Positions 10,883 to 22,498 of a stretch of DNA of 64,000 bases are shown here, piece after piece. The DNA comes from Alloascoidea africana. Taxonomy: Eukaryota; Ascomycota; Alloascoideomycetes; Alloascoideales; Alloascoideaceae. The stretch is taken from assembly GCA_030581615.1 (NCBI GenBank), contig JAKTTT010000020.1:1-64000 (forward strand), given 5' to 3'. The notes under the pieces were generated by a model. It saw only the letters and a list, made by a program, of their open reading frames with translations, ran no database searches and was not told where the DNA came from. The first letter of the stretch is position 1. The number at the start of each line of letters is the position of its first letter. The translations under genes were made by a program, and so were the position numbers.

Positions 10883-13578
10883 TCAGATATCAAATACCCA
10901 AACTAGACCAGCAACTGAGAAGCAGACAACACCGCCAAATGCACATAATACAAAACATTGGTGGTACCAAATTGGTACCTGGGATCTCATTAGGAACAAA
11001 CACATGGACATTATAGAAAGGCATATCGAAAACAAGAGACCAATAATGATGAAAACCTCAATCACGGGAAGAAGCTTTGTTGGCCCCGAAGAATTCAGAG
11101 AGCTCGAGAAAATGAATCCAAAGATAATTGAAGTTGTCAAACACGATAGGAAGAGCGTGAACGAATACAAAAATGTAAGGAATCGGTCTCGTCGCTGTAG
11201 TCGTGGACTGTACAAGGGATCGTAGTAAAGAGCTTGTGACTCTTCTTCATCTTCATAGCCATTGCCCCTTTGCAACTTTTTGTGCTGCCGAGAAGTTAAG
11301 TAGGTGCCACCTTCTTCTCTATTGGGATGACTGTTGGATAATAAAGGCTGCTCTGGATCATCTCTCGTGGGCGTGGTGCTGCCTTCTGAAGTCCTAGATT
11401 CATCTTCGTATTCATCGTCGAAGAAGTCATCATAGCGAATCTTTCTCTTGTTTCCATCCCCAAAACCTAGACGCGATGCCAACCCAGACCATACATCATG
11501 GAGCTTGTCTGACACCTTCATGAAAAAGTCGATATTCTCCTCTGACAGGAGCAAGTTCCCGCTGAAATTCTCTGCTTCATCGGGAGAAATTATAAAAACA
11601 TCTGCGTTTTCATCATCCTCTTCGGGGTTGTCAAATTCGTTCCAGTAACGCACTTCTGCGGCTCGCACTGCAGACTGCTTTTTCACAGGAGAAGTTTCTA
11701 TTTCTCTCGGGGTCGTAGCCGCCGTGGATGCCAAACTGGCAACAGAAGAGGCTGAACTGCCTTGTCTTGAATGATCTGAGTGCATTGGAGTCGAACTGGT
11801 AGCACCGTATCCATTCAAAAGAATACTTGTACCCTGAGCATTTGTATTACTGCCATCTCTTTCATGGCCTTTACCCGACTTGCCTCGCCTTTTCAAAGAT
11901 GACGGTCTCGGCGGTGCTTTTTTAATATCCACTGGCTCCGGGTATAACAGCTTCATCCAGTTTGGAAAATTGGAGAGTTTGTCAGATTCAAAAAGGGCCA
12001 CTGTATGCACATAAAGAGAAAATCCAGGGACTTTGTATACCAAATGTGATTTTTCTAAATCAGATACCCAACCCGGCTTCTGTGAAGAGCGCCATCGAAT
12101 TTCGAGAACGCTGTATGGAAATGTTTTTGTAGAAGGGTCCAGATCGCTCGTCCAGTCCGAGTCAATGTTCACATCAGAGTACCTTATCTCTGAATCTAGC
12201 GTTGCCCACACTTTAAACTCATTGGCAGAGGAGCTTATCGACTTGGGAGAGCATGCTTCATCTTGCGACTGCAAGCCTTTATTCAACTCTGTAAATCGAG
12301 ATCGTCTGAATTGGGCCTTTGAAATAGGACGAGCCCCTCTTTTATGGACCCAGTCGACTGCAAGTTTTTCTATGCTATGAAGATGGTGATATTCCGCAGA
12401 TGATGGTAATGTCTTCGTATCATGCTTCACAACGGTCTCTGCCAATTCTTTCGACAGAGTTGTGCAGGCACAGTGACGAATTCCTCCTACTGGAGAGCAC
12501 AGTACAAAAGGTCTCTGTGATGTTGAATTTGAATCCGACTTGTCGTTCCAACCTATCTGGCCAGGGTCTGTTCCTTGGTTTACAGAAAACAGCTTCGTCG
12601 GCTCGTCCAGATAGAGCACATTACTTAACCTGGTTTCGCCCAGAGCAGCTGCAGCTGCATTCAAATCTGTTGATCCGTCTGAATCATTCTGGAGAGACGC
12701 AAGGTTCGTGAGACTGCCGCGGACCGTGTTGCTTCTTTTGATAGATTGGTAAGACAGTTGCCGAGTTACAGGGAGCGGATGTTCTGTCACCAGCGTCATG
12801 TGTTTCAAAAGATTGATCTTGACCTCTGTTATATTGTCGGGATGCACCCAGAACGAAACAGACTTTGAGCCCAGAGTGAAAAGTTCGCAATCGAAGGCCG
12901 CAAACGGCTCGTTGGAAAACCCGCTGGCTGCACTGTTGCCTGTAATGCTAGACAAATCGGTCTGGACCCAAGGTTCGCGCAGCACATTGTAAAGAAAAGA
13001 CAGCTCAAGTATACTTGCCGAGAAATCGTGCCTCGTGAACGAGTCTGGGGCTTCTAAAATTGGCAAAAACTTTTCATTCAGTTGAGTTGACCGAGACCAT
13101 TTGCGATACTTCTTTAGAAGCTTGCGGAAGCCGGTCCGTTGAACGCCGATGAATCGGGACAGAGCCTCCAAATCTCTGGACATTCTCGTCACTTCTCTAG
13201 TAAGCTTGAAAATATGGCGCTCGCGAAGCCTAGAACTACGACTGGAGAACTTTAGGTTCTCAATCGCCTCTTCATTCTCGTTAATTTGTTCGATTATCCG
13301 TTCGCAGTGAAGAATACGTCGGTCGATCTCGCCGGCTTTGGAGTGGACAAAAAGATTGATCTTGAAAAAGTTAGAGGAAAATCGCAAGTCTGAGTCAGAA
13401 AAGATGTACATACAAGATCATATTGTTCACAAAAGGCATGGAAGAGGACTTCAAAGGAGTCAGACGGCGGGTTTGGTGAGGTTGCTAGTGCGATGAGCTT
13501 CTTTATCTCATTGTAATCCAGATTGTAGGCCCTCCATTCTGGTACGGAAAGCCAGGAGAGCTTGGACCCGTATTTCAT
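10883..13578 (-). CDS. VTC5: SPX-domain vacuolar transporter chaperone subunit Vtc5, two exons
   Basis: Exons are 13578-13414 and 13360-10883, giving 880 residues, close to S. cerevisiae Vtc5 (YDR089W, about 869). An N-terminal SPX domain begins KYGSKLSWLSVPEWRAYNLD. It continues across the splice as QYDL/INLFVHSKAGEIDRR, with SPX helices (FRKLLKKYRKWSRSTQ) to about residue 150. A long polar middle follows with Ser-rich and acidic stretches. The last 100 residues hold about three membrane segments (FLTFLYSFTLFLSCL, VFIIIGLLFSICLSI, FVLCAFGGVVCFSVAGLVW). Family knowledge: SPX binds inositol pyrophosphate, and Vtc5 stimulates the polyphosphate-synthesising VTC complex at the vacuole. The intron (13361-13413, 53 nt) has a GTATGT donor, a CTAAC branch and an AAG acceptor. 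It converges with ARP6. Confidence 0.88.
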
Positions 13579-16503
13579 AAAGAGTAGAAAGAGTGTTTGT
13601 GTAGCACAGGCCTCGTCCGTGGGAGGTGGGGGTGGAGAGAGTCTTCAGGATCCAGCTGGTGCTTATCAGAAAGAGAAGGGACTGGCGCTTCTCTTATAGT
13701 TTAGAAAAATTGAGGCTTGTCGGTGCGCATGGTAGTTCCAAGTGCAGGCAAACGCAAATATCGTTGTCACTCGATAAGAGACGAACCGCAAGCAACACTT
13801 TTTTGCTTCTTTTTGTCTGGTCTTTTTCCAGGCAAAATGCACAAGTGCTGCTACCTATTAGGACTATACAATTTTTCAACAGAGATTCTCTACACCTCCG
13901 GTGCCTCTGCCCTTTACTCCGTGAGCTTCTTTAACTTCTCTCTTTTTACCTCGGGACAGACGTGGACTCCCTGATAATCTTGTGCACACGACTATGCACG
14001 ATAATTCTCTCTATGCAAGGCGCTATATGTTCAAAGTCTTGGGATCAAATGTAAATTTATAGATCTTAAACATGCTTTTTGGAATCCTCTTATCTGATAC
14101 TCTCACTTCGTATACTTGTCGTTATCTCAGAGAAAACAACAAGAACCATATGTATCAGTTTTGTAGGACATACTTGAATAAAATAACCATTTAGTGTTTT
14201 TTTGTTTGTCTTGAACTCTCCTTTATCCGAGGTAGTATTGTTTTTTTTTTCTTTTTCTTTGATCGAGTGGCTGGCCATAGGAACGGCGAATGAGGCCCGC
14301 TTTTAAACAACTATGCCAGATACTCTAAATACTATAGGGATTCAACTGCAGCTATAGACATTTGAGCAAAAAGATAGAAGGGAAATCTGTATTATTGATG
14401 TTATGGTCTATAAAAGTCCACTGGTGCATATTTTGGTATGTTTTTACAAGCGCTCTTTTCAGGGTATGGGTTAGCACGTAAATATTGTTGTCTCGTGTAT
14501 TCGCCATTTGTTAGAATGAAAGGGTAGTATCGGACAAGTCTTGCGAGGGTATGGTAGAACCTTTGAGGCTATTGATTTGGCTTTTGATTAGAAACTATAA
14601 CATTAGAAGAATTGCATTTTCTGGCGTTCACATGTCCTATCATGAGATGGCTACAGAGCCCAACTTCAGGGCTAACCCAAAGACATTTTGCATGATTGTC
14701 AATGGAGTAAAAAACGAATGAGGTCAAGACGTCCTATTAAAAAGAGAAAAAATAAGCAGAACTTGAATCTCTTTTTTCCTTTTTACTATTCCCATTTTAT
14801 TAAAAATCCGGGGTAATTAAGAATAACGTTCGAATCTGTAACTAATACTAAGTTTGACCAGGCCTCGCCGAAAAGGGCACTTGTCATCCGCTTCCAGTAC
14901 TTTAAAAGCAATTAAACACCAAGTCAAAAAGCAAAAATAAAAATAAAAAATGGTGCATATTAAACAACTTTTGCGTAGAAACCTGGTTCTCGCTTTTTGG
15001 CGAGAAAGTTGGCGTACTAATTATCCCGGACATTGGACCAAGAAAGCCGAGCCATGGAACATGAATGGAGATGTGAAGGACAAGATTGAGCTCATTATGC
15101 TAGGACGGCGCGGCCCGACGATGCTAACAAACACATTTTGCAACACCCATAACACATTTGGAAATTGTGTCTGCCCACGAGGGACCAATTCTCAATCTTT
15201 GCTCAATTGACCTTTTGCAATTCACAATTCACGGAAGTCCATTGTCCAACTCGCGCAAGAAAGGGAATCTCACCACATGCCCCTACGTTCATCAGCATTT
15301 TTCAGGGTTTTGATTGTGATTAATGTCTCGCGTTCTTTCAGGAAAAACAGAAAGATGATTATTTTTTTGCCAGAAGCGTGAACGGGCTAACGCCCATGCG
15401 CTCCTGGCGTTTCGTTGGAGCACGAGTCGCAGTCCCTGGTTTTATTGGCCCGTGGGCGGCCACCGAGGGAAGCTGCGAAGTCAAAGAATTGCGAACGGCT
15501 GGAGCGGGCATTATTTCATGTCCGCCCGCAATAAAAGGGAAAAAATAGCTGGTTTGACACCAATAAAACAATCAGAGTCCAGTTTGTTTACCTCATCAAC
15601 ATGTATCTGGTCTCGTATAAACGATAACCTTTTTTTAAAAGAAAACAAGTGCGGACACAACGGCGATACCCAAAAAGATGACAAATGGCATTTGAAAGTC
15701 TCTGGATATGCTTGTGGGCATCTATTGCATGCGTTACTTTTCAAGTTTCATTGAAGTACAGCTTACTGTCCGATATAGGCAAACTTTGAAAGCGTGGGTT
15801 AGTTTCATTTACGATGAAGCCCTTCTGTGTATGACATGATGCTATATGCCTCTTCACTTTCTGGATCTTTGTTTTGGTGTATTACCCATGATATTATTGT
15901 GGATGAAATCAAAAATTCACCTGTAAGAGTCTTAAATAGATAGGCGAATTGATTTGCTTCAATCCAACTTTCAAAATAGTTTCTACAATAGGTTTGCAAC
16001 AGCAATTCTCTTGTGTCATTCTGGAGAAAAGGGGCCAACTTTTGTCCCTCATCTCCTCAATATTCATCTCTATGTTAATATTCCTTATGAATGCCATTTA
16101 TTGAGCTTGGGTTATTAATATCTTAATGAAACAAGTTTGAATTTTTGCTTGAAGCTGATAAAACATTCTCATTGCCAAAACCACTTAAAATCGTTGAGCA
16201 GTTTAAAGGATTGGCACAGATTTTTTTGTTCATCTAGAGCGCTCGAAATGATGCTTATCAGCTATGGCATTTTAGACAGAATATGATGAATGTAGTATTA
16301 GTAACTATTATTCCTTTTTGAGAAAATAGGGCAAACAATCAATATACAAGGAAATCCTTGTGTTATTCGAGTTAACTATAGAAATGTATATATACGCAAA
16401 AGAAGCAAAGAAAACTATCAGCGAAACATAAAAAATCTATAAATACATAGTGAAATCCGCAAACATGATAGGCCATAAAAAAAGGAGAAAAATAAGAGTT
16501 CTG
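13579..16503. other. 2.9-kb intergenic region; no gene recognised
   Basis: This lies between the starts of VTC5 and the stop of BRE1. It has long poly-T/poly-A tracts (about 14240-14262 and 14938-14950) and several short open frames on both strands without recognisable domains. An 86-codon frame at 14950-15210 has an A-rich start context but low-complexity content. No tRNA was seen. Its 3' side (about 16100-16500) is very AT-rich. Confidence 0.4.
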
Positions 16504-18630
16504 TTATAAATGTATGGACAAAAGGTCGCCCTGAGAATACTGGGAATTACAAGTAGGGCATCGGCGTAGTCTCGAGATCAAGCGCTCTTGTGCGCAGTCA
16601 TGGCAAAAAACATGCCCACAGTTTTTGAGGGCTGTATCTTTCCAATTCTTGCCGCAGACAGAACACATTGCAATTGTTCGCAAAGCATCCAGCTGCTCTT
16701 CATCCACCGAACCTTTCTTTGAAGAGGAAGTCAGCCGCTTAATCTCAACCTGCTTCTTAAGCTTCGAGACCTGTCCTTCATTCTCTTTCCGTAAGGCAAC
16801 CTCGTTCTTGTACAAGTTTTCAGTGTTCTTGATTTCAGATTTATACACTTCAATATTCTTCATTACACCGTTGAGATTGTTTCGTTGTTCAACCAACTTC
16901 CTCTGTGAGTCTTGAACTTCTTTATGATACACTAAGTGAACGCTCTTCATTTCCTCAATTTGTTTTTGCAAATTACTTATTCGTTGTGTTTTCGTTTTCT
17001 CCGTTTCATTCAACTGTTGAATTAGTTCAGTCCCCTTGGCTACTTGCTGACTTAGTACCTTGTTCTCATTGCTCAAAGTATCTCGGGATCTCATTGCCAA
17101 AAAATACTTTTGTTCAGCTTTGTTCTTCTCAGTGCGAAGTTTGGCAAGAAACGCTTCTTTCTCGGCCATACTATCTATCTTCTTGTTAAGCTGGGCCTGA
17201 GCTCGTTTGAACGATTCTTCCAGAATCGGTATTTCTTCAGATAGTGAATTATTAAGCTTTGTAAGTTCAGCAATTCGCTGCTTCAACTGGGGAACTGAGC
17301 ATTCTTTCAAGTTGGATAAAGAGGCTTCATTCAGAGATCTCTGTTCTGCTAATGATATCTGTAAAGCTTTGGCCCTTTCTGTAAGAGATTGATTCAGATC
17401 TCGCCATACTTGCAACTTTTTGGTCTTTTCCTCAACAGAGGGTTTAAGTGTTCCGATCTGTGTCTGTAAGTCGTCCCTTGCCGTCTGTATCCGTTTCAGA
17501 TCATTACTCGAATGCTCTAATTGTTTTTCCATGCTCTCTTTTTGAGCGAGCAAAAGTTTCTTCATGGATGATTCATAAAACTCTTTTTCTGATTCAAGTT
17601 TGGAGTTTTTTGCTGTTAAAGATTCTTTTAAAGCACAAAGCTCATCAGCTTCTCTATTCGTCACGGATAATTGGTATTGGATATTCTTGAACGCAGCAGA
17701 ATCTTCTATAACAGCTGGTAATGGATTTTGCATTTTTGTCTGAATATCTCTAATTGTTTTCTTTAATGAACCTGAAAGCTCTTCTTGTTCAGCTATCTGC
17801 TGCTTTTGTGTCCCGTTGATGTCTTTAAGTTCCCGTAGTTGGTTTTGAAGTTCTTGTATCTCTTCAGTTGAGAAAGCATGCTTATCTAAATTGTCTCCAT
17901 CAGACTCCTCCTTCGGCTTGCTCGAGGCGCCATTCGAAGATGCAGTATTTCCGTTAGACATTGCATGTGAGCTCTGATTTCGCCTTTCGAACAATTCAAA
18001 ACTCTCCGTCAAAGCTTTAATTTCGTATTGTAGAAACTGATTTTTCGCTAGAAGAGCACCCTTGTCAGTGTTTATCGTTATTAGTTCGTCTGTAGTGGCA
18101 TTTATATTTTCTATGATTTCATTGGAATTACTGCTCTTGAAGTTTGAAATTTTCCAAAGCATTGAATTCAAAAATATCAGTAGCTCCTCTTTTTTACTAC
18201 TAATTTTGCCAGTTACTTCGGAATCTGATAGCTCTATTAACGGCAGAGAGCTTTCATGGGTTGTGGATGAATGATCAGACTGATCACTCAGCTTTTTCAG
18301 TATTCCATCCCACCACTCATTGAGTATGTTGAACCGCATCACATAGTCATCCAGAGTTTTCTGGACTATCGCGAGTCTCAGGTCCAGTACCTCTTTCTCC
18401 CGCCCATATACCTTTATCTGACGAAATATAGCTTCTTTTTGAAAATACTATGGCCGTTTTGGTGAGTTTCTCTGAGCATGCACAACGATAAAACACCAAA
18501 TACATACCAGAACATCTTCAGTGGTTAGTGGACCTTCTTCGCTTAGCTCTTCAAGAGGAACACGGGACTTTTTTGTTGCTTGAGACGCAGCAAAAGACAG
18601 TCTCCTTTTATTACTTTCGCTCAGAGACAT
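16504..18630 (-). CDS. BRE1: E3 ubiquitin ligase Bre1 for histone H2B, two exons
   Basis: Bre1 works with Rad6 to monoubiquitinate H2B during transcription. Exons are 18630-18508 and 18447-16504, 688 residues (S. cerevisiae 700). The start MSLSESNKRRLSF has basic, NLS-like residues. The splice joins EDVL to YFQKEAIFRQIK, a conserved Bre1 N-terminal segment. Nearly continuous coiled coil fills about residues 100-620. The last 53 residues are the C3HC4 RING: CSVCGKNWKD, then NCGHVFCHDC, then RRCPTCNSQYSQGDLLSIHL. The 60-nt intron (18448-18507) has a GTATGT donor and TAG acceptor but no canonical branch site. It is divergent from the kinase gene across 1.4 kb. Confidence 0.95.
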
Positions 18631-20005
18631 TGTTTGGGGGAAAGACGTATGGAAAACTAAACAGTTGGTGGGAAGTGAAGCATATCTCTCTCTGTTCAGG
18701 TTACCCGCATCTCAGGCCTCGCAGGCGTCAGAAAGTGAAAGAGGGTGGGCACACAGTGCTCACGAGCTTGGCTCTTCCTGACGGTTACCATGTGAAAAAT
18801 AGTCTTCTGTGTCTCTGTTGCTCGCTTGGCGAGTAAGGACAAGAAAGATTTTTTGGTCAAACTTCTCGTTTACATGGGGAGGGTGAGTGTGTGAAAGAAA
18901 AGCTCACTTCAGCAATGCGTGGGTGTGTCTGTGCTTGGGAAAGTGCGGTGGGCATTTTGGACATTGCGAAGAGAAATGAGTTTGCTAAGCCAGAGAGGAC
19001 TCCAAAACGGATGTCGAACTCGAAAATGGCAATGTGAGCAGCAACACCTTCCATCTAATTGAATTGAGCTCGGTTCTTGAATTTTCCCTTCCAGTAAAAA
19101 GTCTCTTTAAGCAAGCTCCTGGAGCTGAACAAACCCGTTCTGGCACTGACAGAAGGATGTGACCGCCGGGTAACTGGCCGCCTTCCAAACTCTCCTTTCT
19201 TCCTCCACTGCCTCTCGAGATGGCTTGTGACCAGAGAAGATTATCATTACCAAAGTGAGAGGGTTAGTTGGACTTTGTATGGAGTATTAAATCATGAGGA
19301 TAAATTATCCAGTTTTAAATGGCTGCAGTCCAATATTGATCAAAATATGTGCAACTTACAGGATGCTTGTTGCCTCTGATCCTGCGTAAAATCAATAGCA
19401 TTGACAATCACGATCATGGAGGTGGTACAGAATGTCCCGAATTCTCATGTAATGCTAATTGGCCAGCTTCATGCCCTGTGTCTATATTTTACCATGACTG
19501 GTGGATCGAATTATAGTAAGTGTACAGTATGTTACCATTTCTTTCCCAAACTTCACAAATAGATGGCCAGGTAGGAAGAGCCTCGAGCATCCTACTTCTC
19601 TTTGGTGTGCATCGCCTTCATTCTGGTTCGGTGCGTGAGCCTTCAAAAAGACCACTTCACTTGCCACTCGTCCTTGAAAAAATGGTATGTTCCCGTATTA
19701 AGTTGGCGGTGCTCCAAATGGGATACCTATGGGATGAACATCTGGGGATGCTCGGGTCGGAGCCTCGTGCCGGCTGAGGCAAAAAACCTCGGTCTCGGGC
19801 CGACCCGTGGCAGAACGGGACGGTTTTCGCTTTTCCACAGGGGCAGTGAAGGTGGAACATAGTGCTCAGCCCAACTGGGAAGATTCTCACACACATTCAC
19901 ACACTAGCCTCCACACCCCCTGTAGATTATAAGACAGATCTTTTCCACCGCCGTGTGTGTCACCGTTGTCCTTTTTCTCTGTGATCTCCTAAGAGTTATT
20001 TCCCA
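18631..20005. other. Divergent intergenic region BRE1/CaM kinase
   Basis: No gene is recognised. A GC-rich patch at about 19735-19860 (runs such as CTCGGGTCGGAGCC) contrasts with the AT-rich surroundings and sits 150-270 bp upstream of the kinase ATG. A TATAAGA-like element is at about 19928. CACACA-type runs lie near 19889-19905. Confidence 0.4.
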
Positions 20006-21277
20006 ATGCCTACCGACCCATTGCCCTCTACAGATGCTTCTGGATCAAAGTTTCATTCTTTGTTCAACAAGCTCAGTGGACAACCCGCTTCCTTTAAACT
20101 TCGCCAAAATTATGAGATGGGGAAAACTCTGGGTGCTGGCTCATTTGGTGTGGTAAAGCTGGCCACTGACATTACCACTAATGAGCAGGTTGCCGTTAAA
20201 ATCATCTTGAAGAAGAAACTCAAGAATAACACGCAAATGGTCTATGATGAGTTGGATCTTCTCCAAACCGTCCGTCATCCCCATATTATCGCTTTCAAAT
20301 CCTGGTTCGAAAGCAAACACAAATTCTACATTGTAACTCAATTAGCCACAGGAGGTGAACTTTTTGACCGCATTTGCGATTACGGACGTTTTACTGAAAG
20401 AGACGCTGCGGACACAATGGTCGACATTTTGGAAGCTGTCGACTATCTACACCAAAACAACATTGTACACCGGGATCTAAAACCTGAAAACTTATTATAC
20501 CTGACCGAAGATCCAAAGTCGGAGTTGGTATTGGCTGATTTCGGAATTGCCAAAAAGCTGGAGTCGGGCCATCAGGACCTTACTTCCATGGCAGGCTCCT
20601 TTGGATATGCTGCCCCTGAAGTTCTGGCCGGTACAGGACATGGAAAGCCCTGCGACGTGTGGAGTATTGGTGTCATTTGTTACACACTTTTATGCGGTTA
20701 CTCTCCATTCAAATCCGAAACCGTCCCCGACTTTTTGACTGAGGTCGAGACGAATAATTTTGTAATATTCCATGAACGGTATTGGAAAGATATTTCGAAA
20801 GAGGCCAAAATCTTTATACTAAAATGTCTTGATATTCATCCGCAAGAGAGACCTACAACTGCTCAACTTTTGAAAGATGAGTGGATTGTTTCCAAGTCCG
20901 ACGAATACAACAAATCAGACCTGTTGCCGAATATCCGTGAGTTCAAGGCAAGGGCCAAATTCCGCCATGTCATTGAGGCTGTATTATTGGCCAATAGAAT
21001 CAAAAACTTGCATCTGGAGGAGGACAACGATTCTGGAGATGAGTCGGATTCGGTAGCGAAAACAACTGGCGATGGATCGACAACTGCTGTAAGAAATTCT
21101 GCATTGGCGGGTGTTTTGAAATCCGCTTCTACTTCTTCCTCGACTAGCTCTGTTTCTCCAAAAGCTCAAAGAAAACGATCTAGTTGGGGAGCTGCTGCAT
21201 TCCAAGAAGTCGTGAAGTCTGCTTCCAGAAATAGAGATGCAGTTGAAGAGTATTATGAAAAACAAGAAAAGAAGTAA
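20006..21277 (+). CDS. Calcium/calmodulin-dependent protein kinase (CMK1/CMK2 family)
   Basis: A 423-residue single-exon Ser/Thr kinase (S. cerevisiae Cmk1/Cmk2 are about 446). The kinase domain runs from about 36 to 292: glycine loop GAGSFG (43-48), ATP-binding Lys in AVKI (K65), HRDLKPEN from 155, DFG at 178-180 and APE at 203-205. The activation segment reads SMAGSFGYAAPE, so Ser stands where CaMKI has its activating Thr. After the catalytic domain, NIREFKARAKFRHVIEAV has the basic-amphipathic pattern of the CaMK autoinhibitory/calmodulin-binding helix. The tail is acidic, then Ser-rich. The start is the first ATG; it stands divergent from BRE1. Being a single family member in this window, it could correspond to CMK1 or CMK2. 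Confidence 0.9.
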   Translation: MPTDPLPSTDASGSKFHSLFNKLSGQPASFKLRQNYEMGKTLGAGSFGVVKLATDITTNEQVAVKIILKKKLKNNTQMVYDELDLLQTVRHPHIIAFKSWFESKHKFYIVTQLATGGELFDRICDYGRFTERDAADTMVDILEAVDYLHQNNIVHRDLKPENLLYLTEDPKSELVLADFGIAKKLESGHQDLTSMAGSFGYAAPEVLAGTGHGKPCDVWSIGVICYTLLCGYSPFKSETVPDFLTEVETNNFVIFHERYWKDISKEAKIFILKCLDIHPQERPTTAQLLKDEWIVSKSDEYNKSDLLPNIREFKARAKFRHVIEAVLLANRIKNLHLEEDNDSGDESDSVAKTTGDGSTTAVRNSALAGVLKSASTSSSTSSVSPKAQRKRSSWGAAAFQEVVKSASRNRDAVEEYYEKQEKK

Positions 21278-22004
21278 GAAAATGGATGGGAGATTCGCAT
21301 AAGCATTTTTTTTCTTTTAAACGAGCTTCTTCATATCATAAAAAAAATTGAAAGAGAAAAAAAAAGTGAACTTCTATCAACCACATTTTTTGTCGTCATG
21401 TTTTGTTTGTTTAGTTTTTTATTTTGTCGCTACTCTAAATATTCTATTTGATTAAAGAGGTTGATTTGTTTATGTAATGATCTGTGCCTCTTACAACCAT
21501 TTTCTACTTTTGCATAATTTAGTTATCGCTGTCATTTTTTTATAGAAGCGGAAGTTGACTCATCCTTTCTTATTTGGATTAAGACACATAGAGCTCCCTC
21601 CTGAGGATAAGCATGTCTCAGACAGATCTGCTTTATGTGAGCTCTTATAGAATCCTTCCTGCGAGCTTTCCAAACTGTCTCGTCTTGGCTTTTTTTTTCT
21701 AGTAAACTTATACTTTGTGGGGCTAGTTTTCTGTTCAAGCATAAAGTAGTTTTGAGGTAGCCATAGAGTTCTTTTAAGTGCGCCGGCTCACTTCTGCATA
21801 TCTAGTTAATAGTCACAATTGAACTGGTCAAGAGGAATTCCAGGCTTGACGAGATTTCCCAGTATTTACCCAAATAACCATTTATGGGGCAAATCAAAAT
21901 GGCTTTGGGAGAGAAAAGCACCACGTGATTTAAAGAGTTACAGCCATTGAGACTTCGGTTGGGTTCAAAAGCGACAAAGATGGCTTTGGTGAAAAGACAA
22001 TTAC
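21278..22004. other. Intergenic, kinase 3' end to next gene
   Basis: Poly-T/poly-A tracts at about 21306-21365 and 21410-21425 probably include the kinase 3' end-processing signals. No gene is recognised in the remainder. CACGTG lies at 21922-21927, about 80 bp upstream of the next gene's ATG. Confidence 0.4.
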
Positions 22005-22498
22005 ATGGAATCAAAGGTCATAAACCCGATATACGAGTCAAAGATAAACGAGCTGGTGGCATCTTCAAATAAGCCAGTCATAGCTTTATTTGTGTTGTCT
22101 GCAAGAACTCTGGCGACTTTACGACAACAGATCTTCACAACGGGAATATCAGAGGTTGCACTTCGTGTGTTTATTGATCAGGCCTGCCAGCTGTTACACC
22201 AAGCTCAACAACTAGGTCAAATTGAATTGTTTAGTGAGGCAAGCGAGGGGACTAATGATGGGCCTGGTTTTAACTCAGGAGAAAAAGATGGAACCAAAGT
22301 CTCAGAGAAAACCGAAGAAGAGGCAAGTGACGGTTTACGATTATTAAGAGTCACTATGTTTGCGTATGAGTTAATAGTTGTGCCTGGTAAGTTTACTTTT
22401 TCATTTATATCTTTTTTTGGCGACTAGCTGAACTGATGTCTTTGTAATCGCTCTTAGATGTAGAGTATATTTTAGGGGTTATCACGCGTCGTTTATAG
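22005..22498 (+). CDS. Conserved-looking small protein of unknown function, two exons
   Basis: I do not recognise this protein. The first exon (22005-22386) opens with MESKVINPIYESKINELV, has a helical, hydrophobic-patterned segment to about residue 75 (SARTLATLRQQIF, VFIDQACQLLHQAQQLG), then an acidic Gly/Ser linker, then LRLLRVTMFAYELIVVP. A GTAAGT donor at 22387 and a TAG acceptor at 22455-22457 join it in frame to DVEYILGVITRRL and a stop, total 140 residues. The intron is 71 nt. Evidence for reality is the strong donor, preserved phase, codon-like composition and the sensible continuation after the splice. No signal peptide or membrane segment is apparent. It could be a subunit of a larger complex; no function is assigned. 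Confidence 0.5.

Noticed and set aside
14950-15210. 86-codon open frame with A-rich start context
   Set aside because: No recognisable family, no splice extension found and unconvincing composition; left within the intergenic entry.
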